DNA of 64,000 nucleotides. Origin: Guyparkeria halophila (GTDB lineage: Bacteria > Pseudomonadota > Gammaproteobacteria > Halothiobacillales > Halothiobacillaceae). The stretch's first letter is position 1. Each line of letters begins with the position of its first letter. Position numbers and translations under genes: made by a program. Below, in pieces: positions 25,190 to 33,416 of this stretch. The stretch lies in contig NZ_CP140153.1 of NCBI RefSeq assembly GCF_034479635.1, positions 317,501-381,500 of the forward strand, written 5' to 3'. Under the pieces are notes generated by a model. It ran no database searches. It worked only from the letters and a program-made list of their open reading frames with translations, and had not been told where the DNA came from.

Positions 25190-25327
25190 GTGGTTGAGCC
25201 GACCGTCAGGCTGCCAAAGGGGCGTTTCATCAGTGCGTGCGGATGCGCGAATATGCGAATCCGGGGATATTTTTTCCTTCGAAATCAGTCACTCGGCGTG
25301 CTATTTTGTAATTGAATTTCCGCAATT

Positions 25328-25350
25328 TCAGGGGCATGCTTGTCCCCTGA
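25328..25350 (+). promoter_or_regulatory. Leader hairpin upstream of the Sel1-repeat gene
   Basis: TCAGGGG, a 9-nt loop and CCCCTGA form a perfect 7-bp stem 27 bp before the start codon. The preceding 25255-25330 is markedly AT-rich and likely contains the promoter. Function unknown. Confidence 0.45.
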
Positions 25351-25376
25351 ATCGGAGCAGAGCGAGGGCAGGGATC

Positions 25377-26135
25377 ATGAAACGCATCAATACATTTGGC
25401 GCCGGCCGCGTGGCGCGGGCGCTGGCATTCTCGCTGGCAGCCGGCGGGTTGGCCCTGTCGGTGTCGGCGCAGGCGGCCGACCTGCCGGCGGCGGTGGCGC
25501 AGGATCTCTACGAAAACGGCGGTGTCGAGCACTGGCTGCCCAAGGCCGAGAAGGGCGACATCTTCGCCCAGTACGTCCTGGGCCACATGTACTGCAACGG
25601 CAAGATGGTCGAGAAGAACTACGAGCTCGGCCTGCGCTGGTACCGGGCGGCGGCCGATGCCGGTTTCGCCCCCAGCCAGCTGGCGGTCGGAACCATGTAC
25701 TTCCAGGGCCAGGGTGTCGACCGGGACCGTGCCAAGGCACTCGACTGGTTTGCCCGGGCTGCCGAGGAAGGTTACGCGCGAGCCCAGAGCAACCTGGCTG
25801 CGCTCTACTTGGGCGAAGAGGGCGTCGAGCCGAACTACGAAAAGGCCTTGCACTGGTATGGCGAAGCGGCGGCCCAGGGACACACCGTGGCCCGTTACAA
25901 CCTCGGCATGATGTACGCCCACGGGCTGGGTCTGGATGAGCCCGACTACGTCGCGGCCTACGGCCTGCTCAGCCCGCTGGTGGAGAACGGTCACCGGGCG
26001 GCAGACGAGTTGATGAAATCGTTCCTCGGCGAAATGGATGACGAGGAGTTGGTCGCCGCGCGTGAGCTGTCGAAGGAGTTGCGGGCGCAGGACCGGATGT
26101 TGGTTGCCCTTGATCAACGGGCGGCCAGCCGCTGA
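25377..26135 (+). CDS. Secreted Sel1-repeat (TPR-like) protein
   Basis: A 252-aa protein with a signal peptide (about residues 1-35, ending SAQAA). Four or five Sel1-type repeats follow, e.g. AQYVLGHMYCNGKMVEKNYELGLRWYRAAADAG, APSQLAVGTMYFQGQGVDRDRAKALDWFARAAEEG and ARYNLGMMYAHGLGLDEPDYVAAYGLL. These solenoids mediate protein contacts in the periplasm or envelope; the partner is unknown. The start at 25377 follows GAGGGCAGGG. It is a single-gene unit ending at a terminator. Confidence 0.9.
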   Translation: MKRINTFGAGRVARALAFSLAAGGLALSVSAQAADLPAAVAQDLYENGGVEHWLPKAEKGDIFAQYVLGHMYCNGKMVEKNYELGLRWYRAAADAGFAPSQLAVGTMYFQGQGVDRDRAKALDWFARAAEEGYARAQSNLAALYLGEEGVEPNYEKALHWYGEAAAQGHTVARYNLGMMYAHGLGLDEPDYVAAYGLLSPLVENGHRAADELMKSFLGEMDDEELVAARELSKELRAQDRMLVALDQRAASR

Positions 26136-26169
26136 GCATCCCGCCAACCGACGGGTAAAGAGCTTGATT

Positions 26170-26195
26170 GAACGGCGCCTTCGGGCGCCGTTTTC
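26170..26195 (+). terminator. Terminator after the Sel1-repeat gene
   Basis: ACGGCGCC-ttcg-GGCGCCGT followed by TTTCGTTT: a tight tetraloop hairpin. Confidence 0.9.
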
Positions 26196-26230
26196 GTTTG
26201 CACCGACGGGATTCCGTGGTGCCGGCTGAT

Positions 26231-27673
26231 TCAGAGCAGGGGCGAGGTCAGCCGGGCGAGGTTCTGCGCCAGGACGCGGCCGCGGCCGCGTTCGTCCCAT
26301 TGCTCGCGGCTGAGCCGCGGGCAGGCGCGTCGGTAGGTCTCGATCTGGTCGGCCAATCGGGCGGCCGTTTCGCTGGAGTAGCACAGCAGGCCCAGTTCGG
26401 CGTTGATCAGTGAGGAGCGCACGTCGAGATTGGCGCTGCCGACCAGGGAGAGCCGGCCGTCGCAGAGGGTGATCTTGCTGTGCAGCAGGCGGGTGGGATG
26501 ACGCCGGATGTTCACCCCGGCCTCGAGCAGCTCGTCGAAATAGGATTCCTGCGCCAGTTGTACCAGCGGGTGATCGAGCGATTCGGGCAGGATCAGCTCG
26601 CAATGCACCCCTCGGCGGGCGGCGGCCTTGAGTGCATCGAGGGTCGACTCGTCGGGGACGAAATACGGCGTGACGATCTCGACCCGCTCGGTGGCGGCAT
26701 GCAACAGGCCCAGTAGCAGTCGCTGCAGCAGTGGCTCGGGGTATTCGGGGCCACTGGGCAGGCCGACGCAAGATTCGTGTCCGGCGGTGACCGGTGCCGG
26801 GAAATAGCGCTCGGTGTCCAGCAGCAGGCCCGTTTCCAGGTACCAGTCGCCGGCGAAGATGGCCTGCAGCTCCAGCACCACCGGCCCCTCGATGCGCAGC
26901 ATCAGATCCTCGTAGGACTGCCCGCGGCCGAATTCCGGGCGCACCAGGTTCATTGAACCGGCGTAACCCACCTGCCCGTCGATCACCACCAGCTTGCGGT
27001 GGTTGCGCAGGTCGAAGCGGGCCGACTTGCGTGGCAGTTTCGAGCGCGGGAACGCCCGGCCGACCGCGATGCCGCGGCGGGCGAGTCGCCGCAGATGCCG
27101 CATGTTTTCCTTGGAGCCGAAGTCGTCGACGATCAGCCGGACCGTCACGCCCCGCGCCGCCGCGCGTTGCATGGCATCGAACACCGGGCGGGTGGCCCGG
27201 TCGATCGCGGCGATGTAGAAGGTCAGGTGGACATGGTCCTGTGCCGCATCGATCTCGCGTACCAGCTCGGCGGCGAAGGCGTCCATCGAATCGATCAGGC
27301 CGATGCGGTTGCCGTCGAACAGCGGGAACTGGCGCCAGCGACGCACCATCTGATCGACCGCAGCAAACCGCGCCGGCAGGTTGCCGCTGCCCTGAGGTTC
27401 CGCTCGGGCGAGCCGGTCGGTGATCGGGCGCAGGATGTGCGTCAGATGGGCGATCTTCTCGGCGCGATCGCGGGAAATCCGTGGGCGGCCCACCAGCAGA
27501 TACATCACCAGTCCGACGATCGGCAGGAAAAAGAGCAGCAGCAGCCAGGCCGTTGCGGCGGCGGGTGGTCGGCGCAACGGCACGATGAACAGGGCGGCCA
27601 GCCGGATCGTCCACTCGATCAGGACGTAGAGTTGCGCTACGGGTGAGTCGAGCAGCGAGCCGAGCGCGTTCAT
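26231..27673 (-). CDS. cls: Cardiolipin synthase
   Basis: A 480-aa phospholipase-D-superfamily enzyme joining phosphatidylglycerol molecules into cardiolipin. Two N-terminal membrane helices (about 15-35 and 40-62) are followed by two HKD motifs: NHRKLVVIDGQVGYAGSMN (about 218-236) and LHSKITLCDGRLSLVGSAN (about 395-413). Length and arrangement fit ClsA-type enzymes. Its start overlaps the stop of the upstream SDR gene by one base, so the two are coupled. Confidence 0.93.
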   Translation of the reverse strand: MNALGSLLDSPVAQLYVLIEWTIRLAALFIVPLRRPPAAATAWLLLLFFLPIVGLVMYLLVGRPRISRDRAEKIAHLTHILRPITDRLARAEPQGSGNLPARFAAVDQMVRRWRQFPLFDGNRIGLIDSMDAFAAELVREIDAAQDHVHLTFYIAAIDRATRPVFDAMQRAAARGVTVRLIVDDFGSKENMRHLRRLARRGIAVGRAFPRSKLPRKSARFDLRNHRKLVVIDGQVGYAGSMNLVRPEFGRGQSYEDLMLRIEGPVVLELQAIFAGDWYLETGLLLDTERYFPAPVTAGHESCVGLPSGPEYPEPLLQRLLLGLLHAATERVEIVTPYFVPDESTLDALKAAARRGVHCELILPESLDHPLVQLAQESYFDELLEAGVNIRRHPTRLLHSKITLCDGRLSLVGSANLDVRSSLINAELGLLCYSSETAARLADQIETYRRACPRLSREQWDERGRGRVLAQNLARLTSPLL

Positions 27674-28533
27674 CAGCGCTTGCCGCCACCCGAGGCGCGC
27701 ATCAGCACCCGATCCATGGCCCTTGTCGTCAACAGGCGCTTGAGCACGGCGAACAGGTAGGTCGGCACGGTCACCGGATAACGCGCCTTCGGCCGGCGCG
27801 ATTCGATCGCGTGGATCACGCGGCGGACCACGGCCTCGGGCGGCAGGGTGAACGGCGCGGCCGGCCCGGGGGTCTTCAGGCGTTCCAGCTGACGTTCGTA
27901 GGCCTCGTGGTGCACCGAGTGTTGCCAGTCGATATTCGCCTCGAAGGCCCGCTGGGCATTGGCGCGGAAACGCGAGGTAATGGGGCCGGGCTCGATCAGC
28001 GCGACATCGATGCCGCTGCCGGCCAGTTCCAGGCGCAGGGTGTCGCTGATGCCCTCGAGCGCGAACTTCGAGGCCACATACGCGCCGCGAAACGCCAGGG
28101 CGCTGACCCCCAGCACGGAGCTGTTCTGCACGATGCGGCCAAACCCGGCCGCCCGCATCGACGGGATGACCTGGTTGGTCAGTTCCACCGTGCCGAGCAG
28201 GTTGGTCTCGAGTTGCGCACGCAGGGTGTCGCGGCTCAAGTCCTCGACGGCGCCCGGCTGACCGTAGGCGCCGTTGTTGAACAGCGCCTCGATCGGACCG
28301 CCGGCCGCCTCGACCGCCGCCGCCAGCCCCGCGTGGATCGATGCCGTGTCATCCAGGTCCAGGTGGACGGCCGGGATGTGGGGATGCGGCCAGTTGGCCA
28401 GATCGGCCGGGTTGCGCAGGCTGGCGACCACGTGGTGCCCTCGCTCGGCGAGCCTCTCGGCGGCGCGTCGCCCGATCCCGGACGAACAGCCGGTGATCAG
28501 GACACGACGGGGGTGAGTGGCGAGGTTGGACAC
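27673..28533 (-). CDS. Short-chain dehydrogenase/reductase
   Basis: A 286-aa SDR. The cofactor motif is TGCSSGIG (about residues 14-21), NNGAYG replaces NNAG, and the catalytic residues are in QNSSVLGVSA and YVASK (about 158-162). The long C-terminal region (LKTPGPAAPFTLPPEAVVRRVIHAIESRRPKARYPV) is typical of classical SDRs acting on hydrophobic substrates. It is translationally coupled to cls, hinting at lipid-related activity, but this is inference. Confidence 0.9.
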   Translation of the reverse strand: MSNLATHPRRVLITGCSSGIGRRAAERLAERGHHVVASLRNPADLANWPHPHIPAVHLDLDDTASIHAGLAAAVEAAGGPIEALFNNGAYGQPGAVEDLSRDTLRAQLETNLLGTVELTNQVIPSMRAAGFGRIVQNSSVLGVSALAFRGAYVASKFALEGISDTLRLELAGSGIDVALIEPGPITSRFRANAQRAFEANIDWQHSVHHEAYERQLERLKTPGPAAPFTLPPEAVVRRVIHAIESRRPKARYPVTVPTYLFAVLKRLLTTRAMDRVLMRASGGGKR

Positions 28534-28563
28534 GAGGCGGCTCCTTGGAATCAGGTCGGGCGA

Positions 28564-28591
28564 TTGCGCCTGAGTTCACAGCACTTATACT
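28564..28591 (+). promoter_or_regulatory. Sigma-70-type promoter of the Bax-inhibitor-like gene
   Basis: TTGCGC (28564-28569), a 16-bp spacer and TATACT (28586-28591), about 50 bp before the start codon in a divergent intergenic region. Confidence 0.6.
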
Positions 28592-28641
28592 CCGGGATCA
28601 ACTTCCGAATCACATGAATACCAGAGACGAGGTGAGGTTGC

Positions 28642-29310
28642 ATGGCATTCGAGAATCAGGCCACCGTTCAGACGGGGGTCTCCCAGCTCGAGACCTACAA
28701 GGTCATTCGCAACACCTACATGATGCTGTCGCTGACGCTGCTGTTCTCGGCGCTGATGGCGACGGTATCCCTGCTGGCCGGCGTGCCGGGCTGGACCTCG
28801 CTGCTCACCCTGGGTGGCGCGCTGGCGCTGGTGTGGTTCGTCCTGCCGCGTACCGCGCATTCGGCCGCCGGGCTGGGGGTGGTCTTCGCCATCACCGGCC
28901 TGCTGGGTTTCGGGCTGGGCCCGATGCTGAGCCACTACCTCGCCTTGCCCAACGGCGGGCAGATCGTGATGACCGCGCTGGGCGGCACCGGTGCGATCTT
29001 CCTGGGCCTGTCGGGGTATGCGCTGGTCTCGCGCCGTGACTTCTCCTTCATGGGCGGTTTTCTGGTGGTCGGCCTGGTCGTGGTGCTCGCCGCCATGCTG
29101 GGTAACATCTTCCTCGAGATCCCGGCGCTGTCCATGGCGATCTCCGCGGCGGTCGTGCTCCTGATGAGCGGCTTTATCCTCTACGACACCGGTCGGATGG
29201 TGAACGGTGGCGAGGACAACTACCTGCTGTTGACCGTCAGTCTGTACCTGAACATCTTCAACCTGTTCGTGCACCTGCTCAGCCTGCTGGGGATGAACCA
29301 GAACGACTGA
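28642..29310 (+). CDS. Bax inhibitor-1/YccA-family membrane protein
   Basis: A 222-aa protein with seven hydrophobic helices. The family's C-terminal signature is seen in GFILYDTGRMVNGGEDNYLLLTVSLYLNIFNLFVHLLSLLG. Bacterial YccA interacts with the FtsH protease and related proteins can leak calcium; which applies here is unknown. A GAGGTGAGG ribosome site precedes the ATG. Two hairpins follow the stop. Confidence 0.92.
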   Translation: MAFENQATVQTGVSQLETYKVIRNTYMMLSLTLLFSALMATVSLLAGVPGWTSLLTLGGALALVWFVLPRTAHSAAGLGVVFAITGLLGFGLGPMLSHYLALPNGGQIVMTALGGTGAIFLGLSGYALVSRRDFSFMGGFLVVGLVVVLAAMLGNIFLEIPALSMAISAAVVLLMSGFILYDTGRMVNGGEDNYLLLTVSLYLNIFNLFVHLLSLLGMNQND

Positions 29311-29328
29311 CGCGAGGGGCGCTTGCCC

Positions 29329-29402
29329 GACCCGGCTTGCCAGGCCGGGTCATGTGCTTTGGTCAGCAGACCGGACCCCTTGCCTCGCGCAAGGGGTCTT
29401 CT
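29329..29402 (+). terminator. Tandem hairpins after the Bax-inhibitor-like gene
   Basis: GACCCGGCttgccagGCCGGGTC (29329-29351) and GACCCCTTGcctcgCGCAAGGGGTC (29373-29397) with a short T-rich tail TTCTTG. The second is the better terminator. Confidence 0.75.
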
Positions 29403-29457
29403 TGTATGTGATCACCTGAATGTGGGCCCATTTGCCTGGGCCGAAGGGAGTGACGTG

Positions 29458-29646
29458 ATGGATCTCTGGATGAAGATCGGCATGGCCGTCCTGCTGGGCG
29501 CGGTGCTGCTGTTCCTGTTGCCGCGGATCAAGCCGATGATGGCGGCCAGCCGCAAGGGCTCGCGCGAGGAGTGGCTGGGAGTGGCATTGATCCTGCTTGC
29601 CGTGGCCGGGTTCGTGGCGTTCCTGATGAGCGTCGTCGGTAACTGA
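29458..29646 (+). CDS. Small two-helix membrane protein of unknown function
   Basis: A 62-aa protein starting MDLWMKIGMAVLLGAVLLFLLPRIKP, with a ribosome site GAAGGGAG. A first helix (about 6-22), a basic/Ser loop (KPMMAASRKGSREEW) and a second helix (about 41-60) make a hairpin in the inner membrane. I do not recognise a named family. It stands between the Bax-inhibitor-like gene's terminator and the sigma-28 promoter of the next chemoreceptor. Confidence 0.75.
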   Translation: MDLWMKIGMAVLLGAVLLFLLPRIKPMMAASRKGSREEWLGVALILLAVAGFVAFLMSVVGN

Positions 29647-29698
29647 CGGGATGTTGGCGTTGGTCAGCGAATGTCTGCGCGAAAAACAGGCGCGGGCA

Positions 29699-29725
29699 TC
29701 AAGTTTTTGTCCCGCGGGTCGATAA
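29699..29725 (+). promoter_or_regulatory. Sigma-28 (FliA)-type promoter of the chemoreceptor gene
   Basis: TCAAGTTT, an 11-bp spacer and GTCGATAA match the consensus TAAAGTTT-N11-GCCGATAA with one change in each half and exact spacing. It lies 70 bp before the start codon. Confidence 0.78.
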
Positions 29726-29795
29726 CAACGTTTACCCACAAGAATCGCGCGGGAATCAGCCCGTCCTGATATAGGAATGAGGGCAGGAGGAGCAG

Positions 29796-31805
29796 ATGCA
29801 AGGTTGGTTGAGTCGTTTCAGTTTGTCGCAGAAGAACCTGCTCGGGTTCGCGTTGATACTGGCCCTGATGGTCGCCATAGCCGTGCTCACCATGGTGAAC
29901 ATGAACAAGGTGGCCCACGAGGTCGAGGAAGTGGTCGAGCGCGGTCAGCCCGCGGCCTTTGCCGCCGACACGATCCGCATCCAGGTCGAGCGGGGGGTCG
30001 GTGCGCTGGGTTTCTACCTGCAGAGCCAGCGTGACGAGGATCTCGCCCGCTTCCGTGATGCCCTGGAAAAGGTTGAGGCGGCGCGGGCCGAACTGGCGCG
30101 CTACCGCGACAACGCGGGCGGCAAGCTCGACGAGCAACTCGACCGATTTACCGCGACGGCCGAGAAGATCATCGCCATTTCCGGCGACGAGGCGGCCAAC
30201 AACCCGGGCATGCAGTACGCCAACGTCCATGCCAACCCGCTGCAACGCGAGATATCGGGCCTGCTCGGCCAGCTGCTCAACGCCGAGGAAAACGCCGATG
30301 CCAGTCGCTACTCCCGCCGCCGACTGGTGATGGATCTGGCGCGCCTGCAGGCGGATTGGGGCAACGTGGTCGCCGGCTTGCGCGGCTTCATTTCCTTCCG
30401 CTCTCCGGCCCTGCGCGAGAACTTCAACCTCTACGCCAACCAGGCCCTCGAGCGCTCCCAGAAGATCGCCGACGAGTACGACTACCTGCTCACCTTCGAG
30501 CAGCTTGATTCCGTCGAGCAGCTCAACGAGAAGTTGCCGCAGTTCATCGAGGCGGCCAACCGCGCCTTTGACATCCATGCCTCCGAGAAGTGGCGCATGG
30601 ACGCCTATCTGGTGCGGACCGAATTGACGCCGGTGTTCAAGGAGATCGAGGAGAGTGTCGAGTCGATTGTCCAGCGCGAGCGTGGCGAGATCGCGGAGCG
30701 TTCCAAGAGCCTGATGGCGGCACTGGAGTCGACCAGCAACTGGCAGATCGGCTCGGTGGTCGCGGGGATGTTCGTGGTCGGCCTGCTGGCCTGGCTGTCG
30801 GTGTTGACCATCTCCCGGCCGTTGCAGCACATCGCCAACCGGATGCGCGACATCGCCGAAGGCGACGGTGATCTGACCCAGCGGCTGCCGGCCGAGGGCA
30901 ACGACGAGATCGCCCAGGTGGGCGCGGCCTTCAACACCTTCGCCGACACCGCCCAGAACCTGGTGCGCGAGGTGGCTCGCTCGTCGTCGGCCATGTCCGA
31001 TGCCTCGGAAAGCCTCGAGCGTGCCTCGCGGCGCGGTCGTGAAGGCGCCAAGCGCGAAGAGGCGGCGATCGATTCGCTGATGACCGGCATGGGCCAGACC
31101 CTGGAGGCGGCCGAAGAGGTCGCCCGCGGCGCCGAGGAGGCCAGCTCGGCCGTGCAGCAGGCCAATCGCCAGCTCCATGACGGTCTGGGTCAGGTCAACG
31201 GCAGTGCCCGCAACGCCGAGGAACTCGATGAGGTGCTGACCCGTGCCGAGGGCATCGTGGCCAATCTCTCCGAGCAGTCGCAGTCGATCGGCAAGGTGCT
31301 GGATGTCATCGGCTCGATCGCCGAGCAGACCAACCTGCTGGCGCTGAATGCGGCCATCGAGGCGGCGCGTGCCGGCGAGCAGGGTCGCGGCTTCGCCGTG
31401 GTCGCCGAGGAGGTGCGCTCGCTGGCCAACCGCACCCAGGATTCGACCCGTGAAATCACCGACATCATCGCCCGGCTGCGCGAAGGGGCCGGCGAGGCGG
31501 TCGACGCAATGACCTCCGGGCGCGAGGTGAGCAACAAGAGCCTCGAGGCCGTCACCCAGGCCGACCGCATGCTCAACGAGATCGCCTCGGCCTTCGAGCG
31601 GCTCGAGGACATGAGCACGCGCATCGCCGCGGCCGCCGAGGAGCAGACCGCGGTGTCCGGCGAGATGAAGACCAGCATCGAGCACATGAGCGAGACCACC
31701 AGCGAAAACGCTCAGGCCGCTCAGGAAACCGCCGAGGCCGGCGAATCGGTGGCGCGCTATGCGCACGAGCTGTCGCGCCAGGTGAGCAAGTTCAACACGG
31801 GTTGA
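29796..31805 (+). CDS. Methyl-accepting chemotaxis protein
   Basis: A 669-aa chemoreceptor. TM1 is about residues 15-35, then a large, helical periplasmic sensor (about 36-308), TM2 (about 312-335), HAMP ([30 protein letters not shown]), and the signalling domain with the tip [48 protein letters not shown] is a strong ribosome site. The sigma-28-type promoter places it in the flagellar/chemotaxis regulon. The ligand is unknown. Confidence 0.94.
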   Translation: MQGWLSRFSLSQKNLLGFALILALMVAIAVLTMVNMNKVAHEVEEVVERGQPAAFAADTIRIQVERGVGALGFYLQSQRDEDLARFRDALEKVEAARAELARYRDNAGGKLDEQLDRFTATAEKIIAISGDEAANNPGMQYANVHANPLQREISGLLGQLLNAEENADASRYSRRRLVMDLARLQADWGNVVAGLRGFISFRSPALRENFNLYANQALERSQKIADEYDYLLTFEQLDSVEQLNEKLPQFIEAANRAFDIHASEKWRMDAYLVRTELTPVFKEIEESVESIVQRERGEIAERSKSLMAALESTSNWQIGSVVAGMFVVGLLAWLSVLTISRPLQHIANRMRDIAEGDGDLTQRLPAEGNDEIAQVGAAFNTFADTAQNLVREVARSSSAMSDASESLERASRRGREGAKREEAAIDSLMTGMGQTLEAAEEVARGAEEASSAVQQANRQLHDGLGQVNGSARNAEELDEVLTRAEGIVANLSEQSQSIGKVLDVIGSIAEQTNLLALNAAIEAARAGEQGRGFAVVAEEVRSLANRTQDSTREITDIIARLREGAGEAVDAMTSGREVSNKSLEAVTQADRMLNEIASAFERLEDMSTRIAAAAEEQTAVSGEMKTSIEHMSETTSENAQAAQETAEAGESVARYAHELSRQVSKFNTG

Positions 31806-31829
31806 CCCGACCCGTGCCTGAGAGCCATC

Positions 31830-31862
31830 CATCGCCCGGGGCTTCCCGGGCGATGTCGTTTC
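31830..31862 (+). terminator. Terminator after the chemoreceptor gene
   Basis: CATCGCCCGGG-gctt-CCCGGGCGATG followed by TCGTTTC. Strong stem, weak T-tail. Confidence 0.75.
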
Positions 31863-31894
31863 TGGATGGTTGTTCCGGCGAGGGCTTGGTCCAG

Positions 31895-32071
31895 GGAAAC
31901 TCTGCGCGATTCGATGGCATCTCTGGCAAGCCCCGTCCGGGCGGGGCGCCAAGGCCCCATCTGCGGCGTTGCAGCCCTTGAGAAGGGCGGCGGCCCTTCA
32001 CGGCGGACTGCGCCTTGCATCTGGACCCTTGGCGATCCCGCAGAGACGCTATCGAACCGTGCAGAGTTTCC
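31895..32071. mobile_element. 177-bp MITE related to the one at 2702-2967
   Basis: The ends, beginning GGAAACTCTGC, are inverted repeats matching at 23 of 27 positions. Flanking CCAG (31891-31894) and CTAG (32072-32075) look like a decayed 4-bp CTAR target duplication. The interior shares a CATCTGC-GCGTTG stretch and a GCGGAC-GCCTTGC stretch with the first element, so both belong to one family. No coding capacity. It fills most of the 332-bp gap before the DUF3429 gene. Confidence 0.82.
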
Positions 32072-32137
32072 CTAGAATGATGGCAGGTTCATCGCGCCGA
32101 CCGGCGTAAGCACGGCCCCGGGGCAAAGGAGATCGGA

Positions 32138-32614
32138 ATGCGTACCACCGCCTACCTGCTCGCGCTCGGCTTGCTGATCCCGTTCTGGGCCCTGGCGGCC
32201 CTGGCGTGGCTGGGCACGCCGGCCTGGTCGGCCCATGCACTCGATGCCTTGTCCGCCTACGCGGCGGTGATGCTGGGCTTTCTGGGCGCGATCCACTGGG
32301 GCGTGGTACTGGCGACCACGCCCGCCGAGCGCGCGTTGCTGGTCGGTGATGCGCGTCATCGCCTGGCCTGGGGGGCGTTGCTGGTGCTGGTGGCCTGGGT
32401 GGCGGCGATGCTGCCCTGGGCGGTGCTCTCGCTCTCGCTGTTGTTCCTGCTGCTGATCGTTTCCTGGCAGATCGACCGCCACTGGCTCGACAGCCTGCCG
32501 GTGGGGTGGTCGTACCAGCGGTTGCGGCAATTGTTCACGCTGCTCGCCGCCCTGGCGTTGCTGGCGGCGATTGCCTCGTGGCTGCGGCCATTGCTTCCCG
32601 TGGCGGGCGCATGA
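32138..32614 (+). CDS. DUF3429-domain membrane protein
   Basis: A 158-aa inner-membrane protein with about five helices. It contains SAYAAVMLGFLGAIHWG, the family's conserved helix with the IHWG motif. Function unknown. A CAAAGGAGATCGGA ribosome site precedes the ATG. The stop overlaps the next start (ATGA), so it is coupled to the DUF502 gene. Confidence 0.88.
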   Translation: MRTTAYLLALGLLIPFWALAALAWLGTPAWSAHALDALSAYAAVMLGFLGAIHWGVVLATTPAERALLVGDARHRLAWGALLVLVAWVAAMLPWAVLSLSLLFLLLIVSWQIDRHWLDSLPVGWSYQRLRQLFTLLAALALLAAIASWLRPLLPVAGA

Positions 32615-33345
32615 GCGAGCAGCCGCAGCCGCCGGACGAGGAGGGCAAGCCCGGCAAGGGCGGGCGCTTTCTCACCCTGCGCCGCTGGCTGATCGCCGGC
32701 ATTCTGGTCTGGGCGCCGCTGGCGGTCACCTTCTGGGTGGTCAACGCCCTGATCTCGTTCATGGACAAGAGCATCGTCCTGCTGCCGCCGTCGTATCGCC
32801 CGGAAGCGGTGCTTGGGTTCGAGCTGCCGGGGATGGGGGCGTTCTTCGCCGTGGTGATCGTGCTGCTGACCGGTGCCCTGGTGGCCAATATCCTCGGTCG
32901 CAGCCTGATTCACGCCTGGGAACGGCTGCTCAACCGTATTCCGCTGGTGCGCAGCATCTACTCGGCGGTCAAACAGGTGATCGAGACCTTTGTCTCGCAG
33001 GACTCGCGCTCGTTTCGCGAGGTGGTGCTGGTCGAATACCCGCGCCGCAACGCCTGGTCGATCGCGTTCGTCTCGGGTGAGCCGATCGGCGAGGTGCAGG
33101 ACCGCATCGAGGAACATTTGGTGACGCTGTTCGTGCCCACCGCGCCCAACCCCACCTCGGGGTTCGTGATCATGGTGCCGCGCTCGGAGTTGGTCGAATT
33201 GAACATGACAGTCGAGGAAGGCTTTCGCATGGTGGTGTCGCTGGGCGTGGTCCTTCCGCCGCGTCGCGATGCCGATGGGCGTGTGCTCGATACCGCGCCG
33301 CCCGAGCCGTACCTTGGTCGGGCGGATTCACGCGACGAGGGTTGA
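32611..33345 (+). CDS. DUF502-family membrane protein
   Basis: A 244-aa protein with two N-terminal helices (about 26-50 and 67-92) and a soluble domain. [13 protein letters not shown] and [38 protein letters not shown] are family signatures. The function is unknown. It is frequently found just before aspS, as here. The start at 32611 overlaps the DUF3429 stop. Confidence 0.9.
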   Translation: MSEQPQPPDEEGKPGKGGRFLTLRRWLIAGILVWAPLAVTFWVVNALISFMDKSIVLLPPSYRPEAVLGFELPGMGAFFAVVIVLLTGALVANILGRSLIHAWERLLNRIPLVRSIYSAVKQVIETFVSQDSRSFREVVLVEYPRRNAWSIAFVSGEPIGEVQDRIEEHLVTLFVPTAPNPTSGFVIMVPRSELVELNMTVEEGFRMVVSLGVVLPPRRDADGRVLDTAPPEPYLGRADSRDEG

Positions 33346-33360
33346 GCCCGCCGGTCGCGC

Positions 33361-33389
33361 TCGAAAAATCCCGCGGCTGGCGCTACCAT
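33361..33389 (+). promoter_or_regulatory. Sigma-70-type promoter of aspS
   Basis: TCGAAA, a 17-bp spacer and TACCAT. Transcription would begin near 33396, only a few bases before the first candidate start codon, which favours one of the later ATGs of aspS. Confidence 0.55.
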
Positions 33390-33416
33390 AGCGGGCTTTT
33401 CACCATGACGGATTTG

